Part shown: positions 7,162-14,565 of the stretch, piece by piece
Numbering within the stretch: the first letter of the stretch is position 1
How the letters are laid out: each line of letters opens with the position of its first letter
Origin: an uncultured Clostridia bacterium
Lineage (GTDB): Bacteria > Bacillota > Clostridia > Christensenellales > CAG-314
Length of the DNA stretch: 49,272 nucleotides
Direction: 5' to 3'
NCBI GenBank assembly: GCA_947589685.1
Contig: CANQCN010000005.1
Coordinates: 1-49,272 of the forward strand
Position numbers and translations under genes: made by a program
The notes under the pieces: generated by a model
Database searches by the model: none
Seen by the model: only the letters and a program-made list of their open reading frames with translations
Told to the model about the DNA's origin: nothing

Positions 7162-8529
7162 TCAAGCGGCTGCCTGCGCCGACTGCGATTCGCCCTTGTG
7201 CGAGCGAATGTACTGCGTCCATTTGATATAGCCGTAGGTGGTGTTGGTAAGGTAGCCCACCTTCAACACGAGCAATATCCACTGCCCCGCCATTATGTCT
7301 ATGACGGTCTCCAAGATCGCCACAATGTACCAGGCTATCCATTGCTCGCGATAGCGGAAGAGTATCAGCAGACCGTTGGCTATGCCCACCGCGCTTGCGG
7401 CGGCGTCCAGATAGCATACGATACGCTCAAATTGCAGATTCGTGGCAAAAATGCCCCCCTCCACCTCTATCAACGTGAGCAAATAGCCTACGCCCACCGT
7501 CCACACGGCTATCGCGCCCACCAAAAGCAGATCCTGCCACCAGGAGAGCTTTTTGACGACGGTCAGCTCCTCCTTTTGCCTGTCCGGATGACGGTGCCAC
7601 ATCACAAAGCTGATTATGTCGCACGGTATCCAGAACAGCAGCGTCACCGCCATGGTGGCAAAACGGTAAATGCACACTATGCAAGTGACGATCTCCACCA
7701 CCTCGACGCCCAACGAAACGACAAAGTTCCACTTGGACTGCTTGGAAATAAGCAATTCGCATGCAATGTTGAGTATCACGTCCAGCACGTACAGAAAGGT
7801 TATCCAGCCCGCCGACACCAAAAAGCTGTTTACTCTTACCAGCTCGCCCTCTTCCAAAACCAATCGGGCGCTGTCGAGAAGCTTGTCCCCTTGGGCGTTG
7901 ACCAGGGATACTACCAGCGGCGCCGGCTCGTCCTCGTCGCCGTTGTAGTAGCATTCGAAAGATATTGTCGTTTTTTCGTTTATTTCGAAGTCAAAGGGAT
8001 CGACGCTGTCGGTGGCTTTGTTGTACAGCCCCAATTTGAGCGTCATGCTCTTAACGTCGTCCTCGCTGTCGCCCGGCTCCACTATCCACTCGCCGTACTT
8101 GGATATTTGCGCCATGCTGTAACCGTGTTCCGTGCCGTTTTCGTCCACGATGTCCACGTGGCAGATAACGTAGCTGTCCGTCGTGCCCTCGAAGCTGAGA
8201 GTGTCAAAGTTGCCCTCCGCGCCCGCCGCGTACTCGCTTGCGTTAAGCGTGACGGTGTAGGTGGGCTCGTCCGTCTCCGGAAAGACAAAGGCAAACACCA
8301 CCGCCACCGCCAATATGCTGAAAAACCATATCTTTTCGTACGTGGTGAAATAACGCCAAAGCTCCTTGCAACGCTGCTTGAAGCTCGGCTTGCAGGTTTG
8401 CCCCTTGTTGCGCCGCCTCGATACGGCATTGCGTCGGTTGCATATCATCAGCACCGTTATGGCGATCCATTGCAGCAAGATAACTATGCAAAGCGCCAAT
8501 AAAACCCATGTTGTTGAGTCGTTACCCAT
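7162..8529 (-). CDS. PnuC-like membrane protein with long extracytoplasmic N-terminal domain
   Basis: The protein has 455 aa. One N-terminal membrane helix (residues 5-25) is followed by a basic loop and a second helix near 65-80. A hydrophilic, acidic, beta-rich segment (about 85-220) comes next and should be outside the cell. The C-terminal half has six or seven helices ending with an NTTYGYIKW-like motif preceded by VLKVGYL and a conserved W-rich helix. That pattern resembles PnuC nicotinamide-riboside/NMN transporters. Normal PnuC proteins are about 200-240 aa, so the first half is an addition. The start ATG 8529 has GAGGT upstream. A role in vitamin B3 uptake is inference from the tail only. 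Confidence 0.6.
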   Translation of the reverse strand: MGNDSTTWVLLALCIVILLQWIAITVLMICNRRNAVSRRRNKGQTCKPSFKQRCKELWRYFTTYEKIWFFSILAVAVVFAFVFPETDEPTYTVTLNASEYAAGAEGNFDTLSFEGTTDSYVICHVDIVDENGTEHGYSMAQISKYGEWIVEPGDSEDDVKSMTLKLGLYNKATDSVDPFDFEINEKTTISFECYYNGDEDEPAPLVVSLVNAQGDKLLDSARLVLEEGELVRVNSFLVSAGWITFLYVLDVILNIACELLISKQSKWNFVVSLGVEVVEIVTCIVCIYRFATMAVTLLFWIPCDIISFVMWHRHPDRQKEELTVVKKLSWWQDLLLVGAIAVWTVGVGYLLTLIEVEGGIFATNLQFERIVCYLDAAASAVGIANGLLILFRYREQWIAWYIVAILETVIDIMAGQWILLVLKVGYLTNTTYGYIKWTQYIRSHKGESQSAQAAA

Positions 8530-8562
8530 CGGTATTACCTCGAAAAATAACTATTCACGTTC

Positions 8563-8591
8563 ATTATATAACCGCCCCCGAAATATGTCAA
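8563..8591 (-). promoter_or_regulatory. Promoter of the PnuC-like gene
   Basis: The -35 TTGACA (8591-8586), 17-bp spacer and -10 TATAAT (8568-8563) form a consensus sigma-A promoter about 25 nt upstream of the expected leader start. Confidence 0.8.
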
Positions 8592-8741
8592 TTCAAATAT
8601 CGCGTAACGTCGTTGCGGGCAGGGAACAGTCAAATTTTGAAAAACGCTTTGAAAATCGCCTTGTTATTTTGTCGGTTTGGGTCGTTTTTCGGCGATCAAA
8701 CGCTCTTTGTACGGCGTCGATCGACGTCGGGGTTTTTGCAA

Positions 8742-8770
8742 CAAAAAACGGCTTTGTAAAAAAAGCCGTT
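8742..8770 (-). terminator. Terminator of the small membrane protein gene
   Basis: On the minus strand AACGGCTTT and AAAGCCGTT form a stem, followed by a T run (plus-strand A run at 8743-8748). It lies just past the stop at 8778. Confidence 0.75.
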
Positions 8771-8777
8771 GAAAATA

Positions 8778-9182
8778 TCAATCGAATGAGCTTACGTCGC
8801 AGTAACTCCAACCGGATTCGCCGTGTCTGCCCGAAGCGTCCACCGCTTTTACGCGAATGAGATCCACATTCAGCTCGTCGGGGCAGCGCCATTGGCATTC
8901 CTCCACGACAAATTGCGTTCCGTTTGCCTCCACAACATAGTAGGTGGCGTTTTTTACTGCGTCCCAGGCGAACAAATTGCCCTTCCGATATGTGACGTTG
9001 CTTACGTTGCTCAACCTGCTTGCAACGTGCGTAAAGCTTACGCGCGGCACGTCAAACAAGCCGTGGACGACGTAAATAAACGACGCCGCCACAAGAGCAA
9101 TGAACAATATCATTGCTGCCGTTTTAAAAATTTTGATCGCCGACGCACTTCGGTGTCTGTCTGTTTTTCCTTGTCCTTCCAT
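8778..9182 (-). CDS. Single-pass membrane protein with a small Fn3-like outer domain
   Basis: The 134-aa protein has a basic N-terminus (residues 1-20), one membrane helix (about 21-45) and an outer domain of about 85 aa. That domain contains LFAWDAVKNATYYVVEANG, a pattern typical of fibronectin type III-like strands, and two Cys that could form a disulfide (CQWRC). It is short for a surface adhesin and could be an anchored binding or sensing module. Start ATG 9182 has AGGAGG upstream. The leader carries a terminator hairpin between promoter and start codon, so expression may be attenuated. No family name can be given. Confidence 0.7.
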   Translation of the reverse strand: MEGQGKTDRHRSASAIKIFKTAAMILFIALVAASFIYVVHGLFDVPRVSFTHVASRLSNVSNVTYRKGNLFAWDAVKNATYYVVEANGTQFVVEECQWRCPDELNVDLIRVKAVDASGRHGESGWSYCDVSSFD

Positions 9183-9253
9183 AATTTTTTTCCTCCTTGA
9201 ATATGGAACAATATTTCTTGGCGCGTTGCGCCGAGATAACGTTTTTTTGCATT

Positions 9254-9277
9254 AAAAAAGAGATACAATAGTATCTC
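9254..9277 (-). terminator. Attenuator-type terminator upstream of the small membrane protein
   Basis: The minus strand reads GAGATAC-TATT-GTATCTC followed by six T. It starts about 23 nt after the predicted transcript start and lies 70 nt before the start codon at 9182. A short frame (ATG 9287, reading MCDGDTIVSLF then stop) runs through the hairpin, but its ribosome site is poor. A second small stem (GGCGC/GCGCC, about 9219-9231) follows. Confidence 0.65.
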
Positions 9278-9306
9278 CATCGCACATGCTCTTTCAATGC
9301 AACGCA

Positions 9307-9335
9307 ATTCTATCACAGCGCCGAATTGCGGTCAA
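9307..9335 (-). promoter_or_regulatory. Promoter of the small membrane protein gene
   Basis: The -35 TTGACC (9335-9330), 17-bp spacer and -10 TAGAAT (9312-9307) predict a start near 9300. That leaves a leader of about 118 nt containing the attenuator hairpin. Confidence 0.65.
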
Positions 9336-9455
9336 CTGTTTTTAACAACATTTTTACGGAAATTTTCGGGATATTTTCCTTCGAGAAACAAACGCCCTTT
9401 TTTTGTTTAGAAACGCGCGCTTTGGGCAACAATACAGTCAAAGGAGATCAACACA

Positions 9456-10052
9456 ATGAAACTAATGGACAGTCAAACGTATCTTAATCTTGCAAAGGCG
9501 TTTTCGGCGGAAACGCAGGCGCGCACGCGCTACGAATTTATGGAATACGGCATGCGCTACAACGGCTACAAAACCATGGCGGAAATCGTAGACTCCATCG
9601 CCTATCAGGAATTTAACCATGCGAGAATGTTTTACACATTTTTGCAAAAAGCGTCCGCCAAACCCATCAAAAACATAGATATTGCGGGAGGTTTTCCCTT
9701 CAAAGAGAAGTGGGACATCCTTGAAAATCTCAAATTTGCGGCGGACGACGAACACGTGGAAGCTTACGATATTTATCTGCCCGCGTCCAAGGCGGCGCGC
9801 GAAGAGGGCTTTGAGGATATAGCGGAGCTGTTTGAGCTTACCGCCAAGGTGGAAATGCAGCACGAAGCGATATTTACCGAGCTGTACACCCAAATGAAAA
9901 ACGGCACTCTTTACAAAAAGGATCACGAGGTGATGTGGATGTGTTCCGGCTGCGGACATATGGCAATGGGCAAGGAAGCGTGGGACACCTGCCCGCTTTG
10001 CGGAGCCAAGCAAGGCACTGTCTGCCTCAAATTGGAAAGCCTTGGCTATTGA
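9456..10052 (+). CDS. rbr: Rubrerythrin
   Basis: The 198-aa protein has an N-terminal ferritin-like four-helix bundle for a di-iron site (SAETQARTRYEF, YQEFNHARMF, DEHVEAYD and VEMQHEAIF supply the Glu and His ligands). A C-terminal rubredoxin-like domain follows with CSGC and CPLCGA, holding a mononuclear Fe(Cys)4 centre. Rubrerythrins reduce hydrogen peroxide to water in anaerobes using NADH-derived electrons. Length and domain order are standard. ATG 9456 is preceded by AAAGGAG. The gene is a single plus-strand unit between minus-strand neighbours, with its own terminator. No clear PerR or Fur box was identified. Confidence 0.95.
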   Translation: MKLMDSQTYLNLAKAFSAETQARTRYEFMEYGMRYNGYKTMAEIVDSIAYQEFNHARMFYTFLQKASAKPIKNIDIAGGFPFKEKWDILENLKFAADDEHVEAYDIYLPASKAAREEGFEDIAELFELTAKVEMQHEAIFTELYTQMKNGTLYKKDHEVMWMCSGCGHMAMGKEAWDTCPLCGAKQGTVCLKLESLGY

Positions 10053-10084
10053 CGCCGCAACAAATGTAAGCCTGCAAGCGATTT

Positions 10085-10117
10085 AAGAGCAGCCGCGACG
10101 AACACGGCTGCTCTTTT
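10085..10117 (+). terminator. Rubrerythrin terminator
   Basis: AGAGCAGCCG and CGGCTGCTCT form a perfect 10-bp stem followed by TTTTGATTT. Confidence 0.85.
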
Positions 10118-10124
10118 GATTTGC

Positions 10125-10335
10125 ACTGTCAAAGATTGCTAAAAATTTATAAACAGTTGTATTATCAAATAATTTTTATAATATATTGGCAAAAATAATC
10201 AATTATTTATAAAAATTATTGTAAATTTTTGTTCGTAATTGAAATTTTTATAATTTTTGATATTTTTGCAGACGATTTATAATTTACAATTTATAAAATT
10301 ATAAAAATTGAAAGCTTAATAATAAAAAAGCACAA
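10125..10335. other. Extreme AT-rich intergenic block
   Basis: Between two convergent terminators lies about 200 bp with very low G+C (I count 23 G or C in 10141-10320, about 13%) in a region otherwise near 50%. It contains many TTATAA, AATTATAAAAATT and TTTTTATAAT runs and no reading frame. It could be an easily melted or bent segment, a nucleoid-protein site or leftover sequence. Confidence 0.7.
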
Positions 10336-10364
10336 AGAAAATGCGTCGCGAGTGGCGACGCACT
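10336..10364 (-). terminator. Terminator of the rpmH-rnpA-yidD-yidC-jag operon
   Basis: On the minus strand TGCGTCGC-CACTC-GCGACGCA is followed by TTTTCTTTG and then TTTTTT. It lies 16 bp past the jag stop. Confidence 0.8.
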
Positions 10365-10379
10365 TGTCCTTACGCCGTT

Positions 10380-10967
10380 TCAGCGGCGGCGTTTTTTCTC
10401 CGAACGGTACACAAAGTTCAGCGTTTTGCGCGGAGCGTTGGGGCTGTTCAAAATGTCGTTTTTTACAAGGGGTATCACTACCACGTGCCGCGAGTTGCCT
10501 TCGCCCTCGCTCTGCGTAGTGACATACTTGCTGTTTTGAAGCGCCGTATGGATCACTCTGCGCTCGTAAGGGTTCATCGGCTCCAACGTAGCCTGCTTGC
10601 CCGTACGCTTTACCTTTTGTTCGAGATTGCTTGCAAGACGTTGCAGAGCCTTTTCCCGCTTGGCTCGGTAGTTTTCCGCGTCCAACGTTACGCGTTTGTG
10701 ACCCTCCGACTTGCCGTTGCGCATCAAGCTGCACAGATATTGCAGCGCGTCCAGGGTTTCTCCGCGATAACCTATCGCTCCGGACGCGTCCTTGCCCGTG
10801 ATGTTGAGCAAAAGCATATCGTCTTGTTCGGATGCCTCCACGCCGCAGTCGAGCCCCATGCCCGAAAGCACGTTCTGCAAAAAATCAACTACTTTTTCCT
10901 GCTCGGACAGATCGGCGACCGATCCGACGGCAGATTCCGTTACCTCATTGGAATTGTTGTTTTTCAT
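10380..10967 (-). CDS. jag: KH-R3H RNA-binding protein Jag (KhpB)
   Basis: The 195-aa protein has a KH domain (about residues 25-110, with the GYRGETLDALQYL loop) and an R3H domain (about 115-185, with MNPYERRVIHTALQ and R-H-V-V motifs). Jag/KhpB binds RNA, pairs with KhpA and is linked to cell-wall elongation control in Firmicutes. The usual N-terminal Jag_N domain is missing; only about 20 acidic residues precede the KH fold. It is the last gene of the rpmH operon, 6 bp after yidC, the standard place. The C-terminus ends with a basic KKRRR tail. Confidence 0.92.
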   Translation of the reverse strand: MKNNNSNEVTESAVGSVADLSEQEKVVDFLQNVLSGMGLDCGVEASEQDDMLLLNITGKDASGAIGYRGETLDALQYLCSLMRNGKSEGHKRVTLDAENYRAKREKALQRLASNLEQKVKRTGKQATLEPMNPYERRVIHTALQNSKYVTTQSEGEGNSRHVVVIPLVKNDILNSPNAPRKTLNFVYRSEKKRRR

Positions 10968-10973
10968 TTGGTA

Positions 10974-12374
10974 CTACCTCTTGTATTTAGCCTTGACGAC
11001 GTTGTGCTTAGCCTCATCCTTGCTCATACGTTTAGCCACCAATTTTTCCACGGGATAGCGCAGCGCCACTGTGGAAAGGATGCTGAGCGTGTAGTTGCAC
11101 ACCATATATATGGCAAACGCGCCCGTATAGATAAAGCCGAACCATGCCATCATCAAAGGCATTATGATCATCATTGTTCTGTTTGTAACCTTTTGCTGTT
11201 GATTTTGTTCAACGACCTCGCCTTTGCGGTTTTTGCGCTCCATGCGCTGAGAAATAAACATAGACAAAAAGCTCAAACCTATCGACGCAAAGGGCAGGAT
11301 CATCAAACCGTTCCAACCGCCCCGTCCGTTGTAGCCGTCGCCTTCCATCACCGCGTCGCGAATGTTCTCGTAGACTTCTTCGCAGTCGTTAAACTTTGAC
11401 GTATTGACGGAAGAAGAGAACGCTCCGCCCATAAACTGTGCGCCTATGCCGCTGCCTTTGTAGGGCTGCATTATCGGAGCCCAGGTATCGGGCTGCCACA
11501 CGTTTTTTATCCACAGCCAGCTTTCGTGATGCTCGCCGTAATAGGTCTTGGCTGCCGAAATCGCAGCTTCCCTCGCAGGATCGATTTGAAAATTTTTGTC
11601 CTCGATCATACCGTGCTCGTATGCCGCACGGACAGCGAGTATGCCTTCGTTTTCACATTCGACTGCGTTTGCCAGATCGGCAAGTATCTCTTCCTCGGTT
11701 TTTAACGTTCCGTCCTCGTTTTTGTTTCTGTCGTCGTCTTGCATTATCTCTTGCAAAGCGGCGTTGTAGCCCTTGCTTGTTTTTGTCTCGCCTCCATCCT
11801 CCACATAAACGCAGCCGTTGTAGTAGAACTCCTTCGCCTCTTCGTTGGCAATCAACTGCTCGGAAAAGGTGTTGTAGTAAGTTTTGGTGAGATCTCTGAA
11901 ATTGGTGACGCTGCTGTATCTGGAATAGTCGCTCAGTCCGCCGAACATAATGAAGAATATCACCATAGATACTATCATCGGCAGACAGCTGCTCATCATG
12001 CTGAATCCCTGCTTTTTGTAGAGTTTTTGCTTTTCCTCGTTGGCGCGCTGAGTGTTTGCGCCGTAACGCCTGTCGATGTCGTCCATCAACGGCTGCATTT
12101 GCTGCATTTTGAGACTGCTTTTGCGCGCGGCATAACGTTGCCAAATATCCAACGGCAACATGATGATCTTCAAAAATACGGTAAACACGACGACCGTCCA
12201 ACCGTAGTTGCCGATCCAGCTGTGCATCCATTTGACCAGCTTGCCCATTATGCCCAGCTTGCTTTCGGAATAATCGAAGAAGTCCGGCGCAGTTTGATTG
12301 CAGCCGACAAAAATTCCGAGGCAAAACACCGTCAATACTAAAAGTATAAGAGCATTTTTTGTTTTTTTATTCAT
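10974..12374 (-). CDS. yidC: Membrane protein insertase YidC, with large outer insertion
   Basis: YidC/SpoIIIJ (466 aa) inserts and folds membrane proteins. Start ATG 12374 is chosen over an upstream frame extension because AGGAG lies 6 nt before it. The N-terminus is a lipoprotein signal with Cys25 (FVGC). Helices are near residues 47-66, 128-146, 337-358 and 390-425, with the hydrophilic cytoplasmic hairpin (about 67-127) between the first two. Gram-positive YidC is usually 250-290 aa. The extra length is a roughly 185-aa, acidic segment (about 150-335) in the outer loop after the second helix. Its function is unknown. Confidence 0.93.
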   Translation of the reverse strand: MNKKTKNALILLVLTVFCLGIFVGCNQTAPDFFDYSESKLGIMGKLVKWMHSWIGNYGWTVVVFTVFLKIIMLPLDIWQRYAARKSSLKMQQMQPLMDDIDRRYGANTQRANEEKQKLYKKQGFSMMSSCLPMIVSMVIFFIMFGGLSDYSRYSSVTNFRDLTKTYYNTFSEQLIANEEAKEFYYNGCVYVEDGGETKTSKGYNAALQEIMQDDDRNKNEDGTLKTEEEILADLANAVECENEGILAVRAAYEHGMIEDKNFQIDPAREAAISAAKTYYGEHHESWLWIKNVWQPDTWAPIMQPYKGSGIGAQFMGGAFSSSVNTSKFNDCEEVYENIRDAVMEGDGYNGRGGWNGLMILPFASIGLSFLSMFISQRMERKNRKGEVVEQNQQQKVTNRTMMIIMPLMMAWFGFIYTGAFAIYMVCNYTLSILSTVALRYPVEKLVAKRMSKDEAKHNVVKAKYKR

Positions 12375-12401
12375 TTCGTCTCCTGAAATTGCCGCCAAGA
12401 G

Positions 12402-12647
12402 CTACACATGCCACTTCATTTTTCCGCGAAGATTGGCCGGAACGGGATCGAAACCGCCCTTGCCCCAAGGCGCACACCGACACAACCGTTTAAGCGTAAG
12501 CCAGCTGCCCGCGACAAAACCGAAGCTACGATAAGCCTCCATCGAATAGACGGAGCAGCTCGGCGTGTAAATGCACTTTTTGCCGTTTTTCCATTTGGAA
12601 ATGGTGGCTTTGTACAGCTTCAACAAGGCTATTGCAAGGTATTTCAC
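12402..12647 (-). CDS. yidD: Membrane protein insertion efficiency factor YidD
   Basis: This small 81-aa protein has the YidD signatures YTPSCSVYSMEAY and RCAPWGKGGFDPVP and an N-terminal amphipathic stretch. It is thought to help YidC-dependent insertion at the inner face of the membrane. Start GTG 12647 is chosen because it overlaps the rnpA stop (GTGA) and gives the usual family length; the frame upstream is open but unrelated. The order rnpA-yidD-yidC is canonical. Confidence 0.92.
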   Translation of the reverse strand: MKYLAIALLKLYKATISKWKNGKKCIYTPSCSVYSMEAYRSFGFVAGSWLTLKRLCRCAPWGKGGFDPVPANLRGKMKWHV

Positions 12648-12976
12648 GACAGTAACCCCGCTTTTTCCAGCAATTTGCTCATACTTTCCACTACGTCGGC
12701 AAACAAATACCGCTGTTGCAGCCGCGGAATAAACACAAGATTGTAGCCGCTTGCGATCCTGTCGACAAACAACGAAACCGCCGCTTTCATCTGACGGCGA
12801 ATACGGTTGCGGCAAACGGCTTTTCCGTACTTTTTACTGACGGAAAACCCCACCTTGGTGGGATTGCTGCGCGATGTACAGTAAAGCATGATGAAATTTT
12901 TGTCCGCAATGCTGACGGCATGCTTGTACACGTAGTTGTACTGATAATTTTTTTTCAGTCTGTAAATAGACTTCAA
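12644..12976 (-). CDS. rnpA: Ribonuclease P protein component
   Basis: The 110-aa basic protein carries the RNase P protein signature (VGFSVSKKYGKAVCRNRIRRQ, residues about 42-62, quoted in part). It binds RNase P RNA and helps mature tRNA 5' ends. The start is TTG 12976 with AGAGGG 6 nt upstream. It lies 12 bp after the rpmH stop and overlaps yidD by four bases. Confidence 0.95.
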   Translation of the reverse strand: MKSIYRLKKNYQYNYVYKHAVSIADKNFIMLYCTSRSNPTKVGFSVSKKYGKAVCRNRIRRQMKAAVSLFVDRIASGYNLVFIPRLQQRYLFADVVESMSKLLEKAGLLS

Positions 12977-12988
12977 AACGACCCTCTG

Positions 12989-13123
12989 TTACGCGGAAAT
13001 GCTGTGACGACCCTTGTTTCTGCGTCTTGCCAACGTTCTGCGGCCGCCCGTGGTCTTCATTCTCGCACGAAATCCGTGTACTTTGCTTCTCTGTCTTTTT
13101 TTGGGTTGATAAGTTCTTTTCAT
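12989..13123 (-). CDS. rpmH: 50S ribosomal protein L34
   Basis: The 44-aa protein begins [18 protein letters not shown] and carries the L34 core ([16 protein letters not shown]). Start ATG 13123 has AAGGAG upstream. It heads the operon rpmH-rnpA-yidD-yidC-jag. In most Firmicutes rpmH is divergent from and adjacent to dnaA; here both are on the minus strand, about 7 kb apart. Confidence 0.98.
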   Translation of the reverse strand: MKRTYQPKKRQRSKVHGFRARMKTTGGRRTLARRRNKGRHSISA

Positions 13124-13201
13124 TTCCTTTCTCCTTATGTCAGCGCGTAACGCGCATTGTGATAGATATTTCGGCGCGGCAGTAAAATGCGCAAACCGAT
13201 C

Positions 13202-13248
13202 ATTATAACATACAGCGGTATTTTATCAAAGAATTATTTATTAGTCAA
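13202..13248 (-). promoter_or_regulatory. Tandem promoters of the rpmH operon
   Basis: P1 has TTGACT (13248-13243), a 17-bp spacer and TAAAAT (13225-13220). P2 has TTGATA (13229-13224), a 16-bp spacer and TATAAT (13207-13202). The -35 of P2 overlaps the -10 of P1. Leaders would be about 90 and 70 nt long. Confidence 0.75.
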
Positions 13249-13323
13249 GTAAAAAACGCATCTCGGTAACGGCGCAAGTTGCTTTGGGCGGGCATAGAGC
13301 CTGTTTTTATTCGCTTTTTCGGC

Positions 13324-13363
13324 AAAAAATTCCACCCCATTTGTCTATTTTGCATATATGGGG
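13324..13363 (-). terminator. Possible deoD terminator
   Basis: On the minus strand CCCCAT and ATGGGG pair across a 17-nt loop, and the tail TGGAATTTTTTG follows. The stem is short, so this is only moderately supported. Confidence 0.45.
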
Positions 13364-13404
13364 CGGAAAAATCGAGCAAATTGACTATTTTTGCAACGGC
13401 GAGA

Positions 13405-14109
13405 TCAAGCGATCTCCAACGCAAGGACCATCATTTCGTTGAAAGAGTTTTGACGTTCTTCGCTGCTAAGCTCTTCGCCCGTGAGCAAATGATCGCTTAT
13501 CGTGCAAATGCACAAAGCCTTTTTGCCCGCGCGCGCGGCGTTGAGATACAGCGCGGCGCTTTCCATTTCCACGGCGAGAACGCCCATCTTTCCCCAGACG
13601 GCGCTGCTTCCCCCGTCGTCGTAAAAGGTGTCGCTGGCAAGCACGTTTCCCACCTTGTAGGTGTAGCCCAGCTCCTTGGCTTTGCAGACGGCTTTTTCCA
13701 ACAGCTCGTAGCTGCAAATGGGCGCTATGGTGCCGGGCATGCCGAATTGACTTGCGTAATTGCTGTTGGTGCAGGACCCTTGACCGAACACAAGGTCGCG
13801 TACTTTGAGGTCGGGATGGATCGCTCCCGCGGAACCTATGCGAATGATATTTTCCACTCCGTAGAAGTTGAAAAGCTCGTAGCTGTAAATTCCGATAGAC
13901 GGGATCCCCATTCCGCTTGCCATAACGCTTACTCGTTTGCCCTTGTAAAAGCCCGTGTACCCTTGCACTCCGCGCACATTGTTGACCAACACGGGGTCGG
14001 TAAGATAGTGTTCGGAAATATATTTGGCACGGAGCGGATCTCCCGGCATAAGTACTGTGGGGGCGAAATCGCCCGCTTTGGCTGCAATGTGAGGGGTGGG
14101 TATTGGCAT
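13405..14109 (-). CDS. deoD: Purine-nucleoside phosphorylase, DeoD type
   Basis: The 234-aa length and the motifs MPGDPLRAKYI, GIPSIGIYSYEL, IRIGSAGA, AVEMESAALY and ISDHLLTGEE match hexameric DeoD enzymes. These split purine (deoxy)nucleosides with phosphate to free base and (deoxy)ribose-1-phosphate. The start ATG 14109 has AAAGGAGA upstream. It is a single gene, divergent from dnaN across the proposed origin. It is not part of the conserved origin cluster. Confidence 0.95.
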   Translation of the reverse strand: MPIPTPHIAAKAGDFAPTVLMPGDPLRAKYISEHYLTDPVLVNNVRGVQGYTGFYKGKRVSVMASGMGIPSIGIYSYELFNFYGVENIIRIGSAGAIHPDLKVRDLVFGQGSCTNSNYASQFGMPGTIAPICSYELLEKAVCKAKELGYTYKVGNVLASDTFYDDGGSSAVWGKMGVLAVEMESAALYLNAARAGKKALCICTISDHLLTGEELSSEERQNSFNEMMVLALEIA

Positions 14110-14235
14110 AAAACGATCTCCTTTTATTGTTTTTGAATTTGTTTTCGGATCAATTCCGAATATTTATTATAAACGCAAAAAAGCGCGTTGTCAATACTCA
14201 ACTTTGTACGACAAAGCGCAAGGGAAAATAAATAG

Positions 14236-14494
14236 CTTTTATATCAAGTTATATCTTGCAATTTCCGTTGAAATATTGTATAATCTTTGTGTACGTAATT
14301 GCGCTTTTGCAACTTCCGCCGCGACAGAAAACGTCTTTGCACATTTTTTCCACATAACGCAGGCGTCGTCGGCGAGGATTTGTACACAAAGCTTATTTGT
14401 GGCATAATACAACATTTTGTGGTTTTCGTTTTCGGAAATTTCCATATGTTGGATTTGGCGCGACAAACGGGCAAGTAATACACAATTTCACACA
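14236..14494. other. oriC: Candidate oriC: AT-rich segment plus DnaA-box cluster
   Basis: This lies in the divergent deoD/dnaN gap, where gene orientation switches from mostly minus to mostly plus. An AT-rich stretch (14221-14285) is followed by boxes scored against TTWTNCACA: TTTTCCACA at 14346 (exact to the degenerate consensus), and TTGTACACA at 14380, TAATACACA at 14476 and TTTCACACA at 14486 (one mismatch each). The cluster also lies in the dnaN leader and may regulate dnaN. No strict TTATCCACA was seen here. Confidence 0.5.
14256..14284 (+). promoter_or_regulatory. dnaN promoter
   Basis: The -35 TTGCAA (14256-14261), 17-bp spacer and -10 TATAAT (14279-14284) match the dnaA promoter in both hexamers and in the ATTG before the -10. 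The leader to ATG 14566 would be about 275 nt and contains the DnaA-like boxes. Confidence 0.7.
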
Positions 14495-14565
14495 CACTAA
14501 CGACACGACTACCAAAAGAAGGATATTACTGTGTCGTCACACCGAAAACAAAAGGAGAGAATTTT

